64,000 nucleotides of DNA from Aphidius gifuensis (lineage: Eukaryota; Arthropoda; Insecta; Hymenoptera; Braconidae): positions 6,262,001 to 6,326,000 of the forward strand of contig NC_057791.1 of assembly GCF_014905175.1 (NCBI RefSeq). Reading direction: 5' to 3'. The notes beneath the pieces are model-generated. The model ran no database searches, was not told the DNA's origin, and was given only the letters and a program-made list of their open reading frames with translations. The translations under genes were made by a program, and so were the position numbers. Shown here in pieces: positions 11,496-22,465 of this stretch; the stretch's first letter is position 1; each line of letters begins with the position of its first letter.

Positions 11496-11806
11496 TGTAC
11501 AGCTATTAAAATAACGATTGATTCTGAAATTCAATAATAGTGATCGATAAAACTCGTCAAGGAAAAAAAAATGTCATAATAAAAATTTGACATCTCGAAT
11601 AAATATTGATTGTTTAGCTATAATTACAGCTATAGTAAAAAATCTAACGGCTAAGTAAATCGTATACATGTTTTGAAAAAATATCGATACTTCGAAAACT
11701 ATTCGAGATATCGAAATTTTTATTATGACATTTTTTTTTCCTTGACGAGTTTTATCGATCACTATTATTGAATTTTAGAATCAATCGTTATTTCAATAGC
11801 TGTACG
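11496..11806. repeat. Inner inverted repeat, first nested foldback
   Basis: About 105-bp arms (11496-11605 and 11700-11806) pair, each containing TGATCGATAAAACTCGTCAA or its complement plus a poly-A/T tract next to ATGTCATAATAAAAATTT. Confidence 0.85.
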
Positions 11807-12746
11807 ATATACAGGATGAAGCGTAAATGGCGAACACTGAGTATACTACGAGATTGTACGTGAAATTTTAAATAGTAAATGTTTTTACAGTTTGGGTCTA
11901 CGACGCTTTGTGACTGAGTTATTAACGTTTTAAGTTGACCAATGAGAATCGAGCGTCGATAATTATTACCATTATGGCGTCTGAACCCACGTGTGTGTTT
12001 ACGCGCCATGGATTAAAATGTTTTTGTTTTTTTAATTAATTCAAAACTCGAACGCCAGATAGAGCTAAATCATAAATTCGCTGGATGAATGCGCAGCTGC
12101 ATACTCACACACACAGCACTCACACTAATTATGACAAAATAATCACTTATAATTTAAAATCACATTTATATTTTTGATCACATTATGTGATTTATTTTTT
12201 GATCACATTTTAATTTAAAATACTTTTATATTTATTTGATCACATTATGTGATTATTCTATCAATGTGATTAATAAATAAATCACATAATGTGATCAAAA
12301 AATATAAATGTGATTTTAAATTAGAAAAGATCATATTTTTTGATCACATTATGTGATTTATTTATTGATCACATTGATAGAATAATCACATAATGTGATC
12401 AAAAAAATATAAAAGTATTTTAAATTAAAATGTGATCAAAAAATAAATCACATAATGTCAAAAATATAAATGTGATTTTAAATTATAAGTGATTATTTTG
12501 TCATAATTAGTGTGAGTGCTGTTGTATGACTGCAGCTGCATTCATCAACATTATGATTTATCTATCTGGCGTTCAATTTGAATTAATTAAAAACAAAACA
12601 TTTTAGCTGGCGTAAAACACCACGTCCCATTATAATGACGCTTGATTCTCATTAATTAACTTTAATGGTCAGTACAAACGTCGTGCCCAATACTTGTATT
12701 TAAAATTTCGCGTACAATAGTAAAGGCATACTGTTACTTTCATCCT
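11807..12746. repeat. Second nested foldback with AT-rich near-palindromic core
   Basis: The outer part is an older imperfect inverted repeat (ATACAGGATGAAGCG at 11812 against CTTTCATCCTGTAT near 12738). The core, 12119-12517, is a near-perfect palindrome with arms of about 200 bp, made of repeated TGATCACATTATGTGATTT units. Confidence 0.8.
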
Positions 12747-13476
12747 GTATAACCGATAAATAGCCGTTTTTTCGATAATTGAACTTGATTTTTAACCACT
12801 TTGCGCATGCGTGGGAATTTTTTTCGTATTTTTCCTGTAATCGTGAGGAAATTTCCTATAAGAAACAAAAAAAAAACCTGTTCTTTGGGCATATGATCGT
12901 GTCTGATTTTAGTGATTTTGCCATGGAAAAAAAAATTTTTTATAATGAACCCATCGCTATCCCATGATGAAATTTGGAAATTGAGCTCATTTTGTGCTCT
13001 ACTACTTACAGTAAAAAAATCAGATTTTTAAAAAATGGCGAAATCGTAGTTTACTCTTGTGAAGGGGGTGTTTTTTGATTCTGGCTCGGTGGTTAATAAT
13101 GGTAAAAATAAAAAAAAAATCAGAGGTACATCTGAGTCGATGACTAACCCAAAAAAAATATTCGTTTTCAAATCTGTGAGGGTGAGGGAAAAAACCCTGT
13201 GAGTTGACATGGAATGCCCCATATATTTTTAACTATATACATATATATATTTGTTGTTTCTTTTCTAGTTGTAATTGAATTTCTAAAAAAATTTTAAAAA
13301 GTGAACAGTTATCTTATTTTTCTACTTAGATCAAAAACTTTTACTATTTTTATTTTTTTTAATTTAAGCTCACTATAACTATTAAGTTTATAAATTTACA
13401 AACTATTTGAAACAACTTTCTAATCAATATTAATTCTTATTTTACTATGATTTACATTTAATTATTAGTGACAAAG

Positions 13477-13484
13477 TATATAAA
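13477..13484 (+). promoter_or_regulatory. TATA box
   Basis: TATATAAA lies about 46 bp upstream of the ATG at 13530, leaving room for a start site near 13505 and a short leader. Confidence 0.5.
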
Positions 13485-13529
13485 CGATGACAGAAAAATG
13501 AGATTGACAGTAGACAAGCCAATAGTAAT

Positions 13530-13625
13530 ATGAAACATTTGTTGAACGTTAAATATTTCGTGCTTTTTTTATTCTTTTTCATTTTGAGATATGTAATTAG
13601 CAATCAATTCTTTAAAAACGGGAAA
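13530..13625 (+). pseudogene. First exon of a small secreted protein, interrupted
   Basis: The ATG opens a frame with a strong signal-peptide-like core (KYFVLFLFFFILRYVIS) followed by NQFFKNGKN. After about 32 codons the sequence turns into CCGG-rich element sequence and the frame loses sense. With the TATA box upstream this looks like the promoter and first exon of a secreted peptide gene truncated by an insertion. No second exon is found downstream to 15.4 kb, so function is unknown. Confidence 0.4.
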
Positions 13626-13932
13626 AATCCCCGGCGGAAAGATTTTTCCGGTAATACTCTGGCTTTCTCCGGCATTACTCCGTTTTTGGCCCGTTCCCTG
13701 AGAAATGAGATCGATAACGGCAAAAATACATGAGGTCACTGCCGGAGAAATTACTCCGGCATGAGATCAATGATGGAGTGTTTTCTCCTTCTTTGATCTC
13801 ATGCCAGAATAATTTTTCGCTGGCACTAATTTCATGTCAACGAAATTATTCCAGCATCAATCTCATGCCGGAGCAATTTCTCCGAAATAGGCCGAAAACG
13901 AAGTAATGCGGAGATATATTTTAACCAAGTTA
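13612..13932. mobile_element. CCGG-rich element, divergent relative
   Basis: Contains repeated TTTTTCCGG/CCGGAGAAATT blocks and internal inverted repeats around GATCTCATGCCGGAG. The ends are not the clear CCCTGGT type, so membership in the same family is less certain. Confidence 0.5.
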
Positions 13933-14073
13933 CTGAAAATTTTGGTCACATTTAGTGATTCAAGGTCTTGCTCAGTCTTGCACATTCGTCAAGAATACTG
14001 TTTATGAACACGGCAAGTCGCTCCATACTGGATGAAACATGAAACTTCTTATGCTGGAATATTGGAAGTTGGG

Positions 14074-14208
14074 ATATTGGTGATTGGTTGTTTTAATATT
14101 GATAATTTTATTATTGGTGATTGGTAGCTTTGATATTGGTGATTGATAGTTTTGATATTGGTGATTAGTGGTTTTCATATTGGTGATTGGTGGTTTTCAT
14201 ATTGGTTA
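14074..14208. repeat. Minisatellite, about 25-bp unit
   Basis: Five to six imperfect copies of GATATTGGTGATTGGTAGTTT, with some units carrying TTTCAT in place of TTTGAT. Confidence 0.75.
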
Positions 14209-15459
14209 CTATCAAACATAGATATATTTATTTTTTAACATTTTCTGTATATCTATAAAACTAAAATTAATTTTCTAATCTAAAATTATCTTCGTTTTAA
14301 AATTATCTTACAATTTATCTTTCTTCCCCACTTTTTTACTTTCACCATAGACTACCACCATAGAAGATCGTTGACTCACTTGTAATTCTCAAGGTCATCC
14401 GGTGCAAATGTCCCTCCCTCTACTAAATAGTAAGAATAGTTATTAATTACTATTTAAATGAAAGATCGATGAAAAGAAATACTGACTTACCGATCAAAAT
14501 ATATTTTTTGATTGGCGCATGCGTACAAACTTTTTATTTAGAAGAAATTGTTGTAAATAATAAATTGGTTATTGTTTGGACACCTGATAACTTTTGAATA
14601 AATAAACGCAAAAAAATTATGTTGCATTCAAAAAATTCTTTATAAAAATTGCCACAGCCAAGGATATGATAGAAATTCCAAGTCCAACTTTTCAAAGGCC
14701 CTTTATTCATTACAAAGTTCGCGATGACACCTATTATTATAAACAATCGTCTTACAATTGAAAATGGGTGGTTTTAATATTTTCAAATATAGCCTTGGCT
14801 GTAGAGATTTTGATGAGGAAAATTTTAAGACCAAATAGAACTCTGTGAGATAATTTTTAAAAAAGTTATGAAGTGTCTAAAAAAACACAAATTCTGATAT
14901 TTTGTTAATTAACAAATTTTTAGCAACAATAAAAAAAAAAAAAAATCGTAATCTTGTAGAGTTTTAAAAAAAAACCATCCTGGCAAAAAATTGCATCCAT
15001 GATTTGTTCTTAGTTTTCTTAATATTTCAAGTTTAAAATTTTTTCATTATCTATTTTTATCAACAATTAACTAACTAATAATCAAAATTTTTTCTTTCAT
15101 ATCCTTGGCTGTAGATCTTTTCAATACCTTTAATTTAAGCCTATTTCAAACTCTCTATCTTGAATAGTTTAGAAGATATGAACATTATTTATTTTTTGCC
15201 AGTGATTTCAAAACGTAAGGCTTCGCCTCCGTAAAAACTTTTATTGAAAGATTGAAAGATTCGAATAAAATCTTTTTTTATATATTTTTATTTTAATAAA
15301 GAAACAACACAATGGGAGAAATGTTTATTTTATTTAAAAAATAGGCAAAATGCAAGAATGTAAATCATATCCAAATCATATAATATAATATTATCAAACT
15401 ACATTGTCGTCCATCTCATGATGCATCATTATAAATAATGAACAAAAAATATTTTTTCA
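14209..15459. other. No gene seen
   Basis: AT-rich intergenic stretch up to the stop codon of the GTPase gene. No long frame, RNA gene or repeat is evident; a short phrase CATCCTTGGCTGTAG-like recurs near 14660, 14790 and 15105. Confidence 0.5.
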
Positions 15460-18400
15460 CTATGGTGTAATGCTTAATTTATAATGTTTCTCTAGGTTGT
15501 TGCTGTTACACTGAGGTGGCACAGGATATATAAATTGACCTGTACCTACAAGCTGAAGATCAATTGATTCATTAGTATATTTAGTAAATTGCTCGAAATT
15601 GAATCGATCAGTATCGAAAAGATTCAGTTTCCACATGGTGAATGGACTAAGTATTGCTGGATGTTTAGTCAATATTTCGTATATGATATTTCCAGATTCA
15701 AATTTCTTGTTGCTACTAGGAATAACACTGTGATCAAATGTTAGTGGAAAGTGGCTCATGATATATGTTTTACTTCCACATCTGTAATAAGAGTCACCAA
15801 GATGAGTCATATTTATATGAAGGTTAGACATCAGTTTATCAAACTTTGCCTGCATAGTTGCATTTTTTAATTTAAAATAAACTCCAATGTCGTTAAACAT
15901 AAGAGCATTTCGTTCATCAAATTGTTCAATATTCGCTCTTATCATTATTTCTTGTCCTTGTAGTAATTTTGATATTTGATCTTTATATAATTCATGACTC
16001 CAAGTAAAGTATGGTTCTACTGTCGATATTTTTTCAGATAAATTATTGAAATCAAGATGTAAATGGGATCGATGCTCACTATCTAGTAAAGTATCTGGAT
16101 GCATCATTTTTTCTCGAAGTGATTTTATTCGTCCTATTGATTTGTCTATTAAATCAGTTAAATTGTTGTATTTATACATCAATGAAAATTCATGGGGATA
16201 TGATTCGGCATATGGAAATACATATTGTTTGAATGCATTTATAGCTTGATCATATTTTACTAATATCATATTTGATTTTAGTACCAATTCTAACTTGTCA
16301 ATATCATCATTAATTTTTGAATCATTTGTTATTTTATTATTTCTAGAAATATCAGCAATGTAATTAGTTAAAATTTTTCTATCCATGTCATCTTGTATAC
16401 GATCATACATTTGAATTATAGTTTGTATTCCATAATTAATTTTATCAATAAAACATTTGAACAGCTGATCTTGTGCATCAAATTCTTGAGTCATATCCAG
16501 TACTTGTTTCTGTACATCTATTATTGTATCTTTTATTTTCCAATTTTTAATATCAAGCTCTACATAAGATTGGTCATCAAAATTGTTTTCAGATGAAATA
16601 GATGCTAGTCGTTGAATCAAAGGAATAAGTATTTCGTAAATAGATTGCTCGTATTTTTTTAATTCTTTAATTTTTGCTTGATCTATTTTAAGCACTGCTT
16701 TAATTATTGTCTGATCATTCTTTGTCTTACTATAAACTTCAAATACTGCTTCGTCCATAATAACTGTATTTTGAACAAAAGTCAATAATTTCATACGAGG
16801 TTTATATTCGATTTCTTTTACTTCTTTCATTTCTTTTAATGTTCTTGCATGATTTATTGATAAGTCTTCTAATGATTTGCGTAGAGTTAAGAGATTGTTT
16901 AAAGATTTAGGATTATTAATTTCACCTTTATTTTTTTCCTTTTCATATTCTTCAAGAACACTTATTTTTATTCTTTCTAATTTATTGGCTTCAAGCTTAA
17001 CTGATTTATGATTGTTTATAATTATATCTACTTTCTGCTTTAATTTCTTTAATTCCTTTTGTTCTTTTTCAATCAGTTTTTTACCTTCAACTGATAGTTC
17101 ATTAATTCTCTTATTCAACATATATAAGTTATCTATAGATGTGACATTATAAGGACTATTTTTCTTTATTTCTTTTTCATAATCTTGTAGGACTGTTAAT
17201 AGTTCATTATTAAGTGCATTTTTCTCATTTTCGACCAAATCCATTATGTCTTTTTCCAACTTTGTTAATTTTTTTAGATCATTAGCATCAACAATTTTTT
17301 CATCTTCAGAAATCATTTCATTTATTTCAAGGTGAGATTCATAGAATTTTTTTTGAATTTTTTCAAGATCATAAGTACTGTCTTTTTTCATGAATTTTTC
17401 AAATTCTTTTTCTACTAAATACAATTTTTTATCAAGAATTTTTCCTTTATTTTTCAAATGTTCTGATATTTTTGGTATATATTTACTCACACTTGCAGGC
17501 AATTTAGTTATTGGCATCATAGCGTTAATTTCTGGTAATAAACTTGTGGCATTTGTATTTCTTATACCAGCAATAGAATCCATTACAGCACCAACTGGAC
17601 CAAGAATAGCTAAGCTTGAACCGACAAACTGTAAAGTACCAAATAATGTTTTCAGGATCAGTTGACCTTCTATCATAGATCTTGATTTATCTAAATTTTT
17701 CATTTCATTTTCAACACTTCCTCGTTGAGTAATCAAATTATCAATCATCATGCCAATATTTTCGTCAAGCTTTTCAATATTTTCATCTATAGCTGACTGA
17801 AGATGATTTTCAACAAAATCATTTGTTGTTCTTACAGATTCATCTATTCCTCTTCTATATTCTTGTTCATGTTTATTTATATTGACTTCTTTAAGAGCCT
17901 TATTATACTCTTTGATATGTTCTTCGACAATAGTAAAATATTCTATAATATCCAGATCAATAGAAGTTCCTTCAAAATTATGATTCAATCTATAGAGCTT
18001 GGTTGCTGCTATTGCAAATACATATTGCAACGCTTTTATGTTTTCACCATGTTCTGGTTTTGTTGTAATTTTTTTAAAATATCGAGTCAATTTATTTAAT
18101 AATGACTCATAAGAAGTTTTCATCAACGATATTTTATCATGGAGATCATAAAACTGATTCTCTGTAGTTAATATTTCATGTATGAATCCTTCTGTTGTAT
18201 ACAGATCACTCAAAAGAATCGAATTATCATTGATTGGGGAATTATTTGATGAACAATTCTCATGCATAGATTGATATTTGGATATAAAATTAGAGATTTT
18301 TCTCAAACTTTTTAACTTGGATTGATCAAGTTTGATATTTTGCCAATATTCTAAATTATATATACTTGAAGAATAAACTTTTTGTAAAAAAAAATTAAAG

Positions 18401-21400
18401 TTCGTATCTTGTACTGTTTTACCACTATCATTTTTAGAAATCATATTATTTATTTCATTTGGACTAAAATTATTTAGTATATTGCATTCCAGCAAGCTTT
18501 CATTTAAATGAATTAACGAACGATACCACTTGCTTGAATCATCAAAATAAGATATAACACGATTTATTTCAGCTGTGCATTTCCAAGAATATCTGTCAGG
18601 AGATTGATTGTTTAGAGTTTGTAAGAAATTTAACTGATTGATCAATTTTGATGTGTATTGAAATGTATGGTTTACAGATTTAATATTTGTGTTTGTAAAA
18701 TTGAAATGTTGAACAGTTTCTTGAATTTGATTAATGCATTTATAAGTTACATTAGGGCCATTTGCTACATCACGTATTTTCATGAGCCCAGAGTATCCTG
18801 AATTCATCAATGAAAAAAGTATTTTATTGTTTCGAATGGTTTTTGTCAAATGAGTGTAATTCTTTTGTATTTCATTCATAATATTATACTCAATTGATAA
18901 AATGGTATTTTTTATTTGATCTGTTACATCAGATACGTCATTGTGAAAATGATTACTTAGTAACGTTAAATGAATTTTTAAATTTTCAAAGAATATTATT
19001 AGTTGGTCTAGACTGAATGAATTCTTAGGTTTATGAATTAATGTATGTAAAAATTCAAGATCTTTTTGTTGAGTTGAAATATTTGATACAATTTCTTGAG
19101 ACAAATGAACTTCTGAAATCAATGCGCTACTAATAATATACTTTAATATTTCATTGAGAGTGGTTTTACTTTTGATATTTTCGGTAAAATCTGATATGAC
19201 ACTTAGGCCTGTGTTGAGCTTAGTTGAGAATAATTTAGCCTGTGATAAATCAATGTCAACTATACTTTTATCATGATGATTAAAAGAATGTATCTTTTCT
19301 TTCATATTTCGTATCAAATCATCATAAAATAGTTGGACATGTTGTACTACAGCTTCTATATGAATCCACATTTGTTGAGTTACTTCGTTGGCCAAGTCAT
19401 CAATATAGTAGACTGAGTTACTTGATATTGAGGGTTTCACATCTGTTGTATCAATTTTAGTGAATTTAATATTATTATGTATAATAGTTAAAATACTTTT
19501 TTTATGATCTTTAACTGTTGGTAAATCAATTAAACGTCCTTCTGTGTCAAACTTTGGCATCAAACCAATTCTAGTATAGTCTTGATTGCCTGGACCACTT
19601 GTTGTTAGTAGTATATCAATAAATGATTGTACATTTGGCTCTTGATTCATCTCGCTTAGTGTTTGTCTGACATCTTGCAAAAAAACAACGATGGCACGAA
19701 TTCTCTGGTAATCTGGTTTATCATCTTTAATTTTTGTTGCTATAAGAGCAATACTTTCTTTGTATTTTGAAATATTATTAATCATATCTGTTGCATGTCT
19801 AGCAAGTGTAATAAACTCTTCTCTGTTAGCTCCTGTTATAACTGAATTATAATCCACAACAAATATAAATTTCAAAGCTTTTGCCTTATCTGAAACTGCT
19901 TTGATAAAATAAGCTCCAGAAATATCATATTCAGGATGCCTTGTATCACTGAACCCTGGACAATCATACACTGGTGTATTTGTTTCGAGATCAATTTTCA
20001 AATCAGGATATTCTGTATGTGATAGAAGAGCGTTATTTCCAATTTTTTTTTCAATATCTTTTATGTAAAAATCACTTGTCGTCTCATTACACTCATTTCT
20101 TTTTGCCACTGATAATAAATTAGAGTTGTTGCCAAAAAGATATTGAGCAAGAGTAGTTTTTCCAGCTCCAGAAAGACCTAATAATAGTACTATATTAGGG
20201 TCATTAGAATATTTAATATTTGCTGTTTTTTGGTTCAGGCTGTTCATTAAAGAAGAAACAGTATGACTTTCTTTTGCATTTTTTGTTAAGTGGGTCAATG
20301 GTTTTTTTCCAGGAATACATCGTGTATCACGTTTATTTCTATTCAAATTATTCATATCAGTACTCTGAAAATTTAAAATTAGAATAATAATTCTTGATAA
20401 AACTTATACATACTATATATATAAAAATTTTAAAACACTTACAATATCAATATTGTTATCATGTTTATTAACATGATTTTGATACAACATTCGTATTATA
20501 ATATTTGCCTGATTATAATCTTTTGTTAATTCTTTTTTTTCGAGCTTCGTAATAGAATCTATGAAGACAAAAAAAAGGTATAATAAAATGCAGTCACAAA
20601 GTGATTTGCCTAGTGTCTATTTCGTTATTGTTTTTCAACAATATACATATATTTTTAGGAATTTTCAATTGAATTAATAATAGATTAGATTAATATGAAG
20701 ACGACATGTATTTTTAAAAGCAATTTATGCATCCGCAATAGCATCCGAGATGGCTAAGGTAAAAAAATCTCATAGATACCACTAAAAACGACAACTAAAT
20801 GCACATGTAATTCTCATAGATATTATTATTATATTTTATGAGAATTTTAGGTATATATTGGGTCGTTTTTCGTGGTTTTTTATGGTCAAATAATTTTCTA
20901 ATTTTTTCGCAGGTTTATCTCAACGTATAATTAGAGAACTTATATATCGTAAGCTTTTTAAACGTAATTGTTTATAATAATTTAATAAAATTTACTGAAA
21001 TTCGTCTAGTAAAGTGTCTTATGATATGAATTGTTTTATTAAATATATGATAAAAAGAACATACTATAAAATTATTATCAAATTTTTAAAAGTTTAATTT
21101 GATGTAATTGATAATAAAAAAAAAAAAAGAAAGATTAGATCATTCTCATTCAAGAATTATGGACAAAAATTTAAAAAAAATCAAATAACTATGGTTGTCT
21201 GATATATCTAATAAATTATTAGTAATAATTAATAATTAGTAATTATGTAAGTGGTTCAAAATATATGTCCTTGAGTTGTAAATTTAGTAGACAATTTCAT
21301 ATTATAAAAAAAAAAAATAGTATAAAAAATATTTTGTAGATCACTTACCGAGCGCAAATGCACTCAATGAAAACACGAATAAAAGAGCCAAGAATATTGG

Positions 21401-21409
21401 CTCTTTCAT
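15460..21409 (-). CDS. Very large secreted P-loop GTPase with coiled coils (family unnamed)
   Basis: Model: exon 1 21349-21409, exon 2 20443-20558, exon 3 15460-20364; phases agree across both introns (GTAAGT donors, CAG/TAG acceptors), giving 1693 residues. Exon 1 encodes a signal peptide (MKEPIFLALLFVFSLSAFA). The G domain carries G1 GLSGAGKT (about 122-129), G3 DCPG (about 194-197) and a G4-like TKIKDD (about 270), as in TRAFAC/septin-AIG1-type GTPases. A long helical body follows. A hydrophobic Gly-rich stretch at about 955-990 (FVGSSLAILGPVGAVMDSI) could enter a membrane. Three degenerate coiled-coil repeats at about 1010-1260 follow (VLQDYEKE, VLEEYEKE, VEKEFEK), then a C-terminal globular part. 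A GTPase with an export signal is odd, since this fold normally works in the cytosol. No named family is recognised. A TATA-like TTTAAATA lies about 80 bp upstream of the ATG. Confidence 0.85.
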
Positions 21410-21551
21410 TTTTCTGCAGCCTTTGACAATATGATCCACTCGTTGAGACTTTTACTTTTCTAATAAAGTTTACAACATTTTGAACCTCTATTTAAACCAA
21501 AAATCTTATCAGTTGATAACTCATACACTGATGACATTCAATGTATTCAGT

Positions 21552-21886
21552 ATAGTATTATCTGTTGTTTGAAACCATAAAAAATGTATTATTTGTTTGA
21601 TTCTTCCGTATTTTTTCTATATATTAAAGTGCCCCGACACGACAGAATAGACACAATTTTTTTAAGTAAACAAAAAAAAAACATAAAACGTAAAATATTA
21701 AATAAAAACAAAAAAAATTGATATAAGCCCAAATTTACTTAGTGATATAATTTATGTCTATTCCGTCGTGGCTTATAGTATACATTACAATATATATATA
21801 GAAAAAAATGCGGAAGAATCAAACTTTGTTTGTCTCAAATAGTATTTCTAGTCTTCTTGTTCTCAAAAAAACAGATAACAATATAC
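21552..21886. repeat. 335-bp inverted repeat between two accessory genes
   Basis: Arms TTTGATTCTTCCGTATTTTT (from 21596) and AATGCGGAAGAATCAAA (to 21829) pair. Inner arms CGACACGACAGAATAGACA and TGTCTATTCCGTCGTGGC pair too, and outer TAGTATTATCTGTT meets AACAGATAACAATATACTA. It looks like a non-autonomous MITE. It lies in the 1-kb gap (21410-22465), which otherwise shows nothing. Confidence 0.75.
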
Positions 21887-22465
21887 TAGATGAAAAAAAT
21901 GACCTTGTTTAAAAAATATACCCGTGATAAGAGATGTTTAAATAATAAGAGATAAGAAAATTTGTGCTTATATTAATTTTTCCATTTGGGGACACATTTT
22001 TTATATAAGCAACAATTTTATATTCAGCTTTTAATTGATATTTGATTGGTATCGACTAGAATCTTCTCATCATTAAAAGAATGTATTACATGTCTAGCTA
22101 TTTTAGTTAAAATTATCCCCAGAGATAAATGAATAAGGAAGAAAAACAGTTTTAAATAAACACATTTATTTAACGAGTAAATCAGTTTTTAAAAATTAAG
22201 TCAGTCAATACCATAATAACATTTATACTCTATAAATATTTATATCTTTTTTTTTAGACAATACCATATTTGAACAAACAATATTTAATATGTAATATAA
22301 TTTACATATATTTATAGGTACATTTTTTCGATTAATATATATTATTATTTATGAATTATGATTTATAAATTATAATTTATAAAATTATAATAGAAAAAAA
22401 ATATATATTTAACGAAAATAAAAATCATGACTTAAAAAAATATAACTAACAACCAAATGTTGTTA

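Larger units (their letters stand above)
11020..13220. mobile_element. 2.2-kb long-inverted-repeat (foldback) element with nested foldbacks
   Basis: Begins GGGGCATTCCATGTCAACTC and ends with the exact inverted complement GAGTTGACATGGAATGCCCC. The arms run about 470 bp (11020-11491 against 12747-13220) with few mismatches, including the motif TTTGCGCATGCGTGGGAA. ATAT lies on both sides (left gtatat, right atatat), consistent with insertion into a TA-rich target. Frames of about 62 codons in each arm mirror each other and are arm shadows, not genes. No transposase frame is present, so it is non-autonomous. Confidence 0.9.

Noticed and set aside
12119..12520. CRISPR-like spaced repeats
   Set aside because: The TGATCACATTATGTGAT units are arms of one palindrome with no unique spacers, and the genome is eukaryotic.
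11273..13222. 62-73-codon frames repeated on both sides of the 2.2-kb element
   Set aside because: They are mirror translations of the inverted arms (same protein on opposite strands) with no start context or domain.
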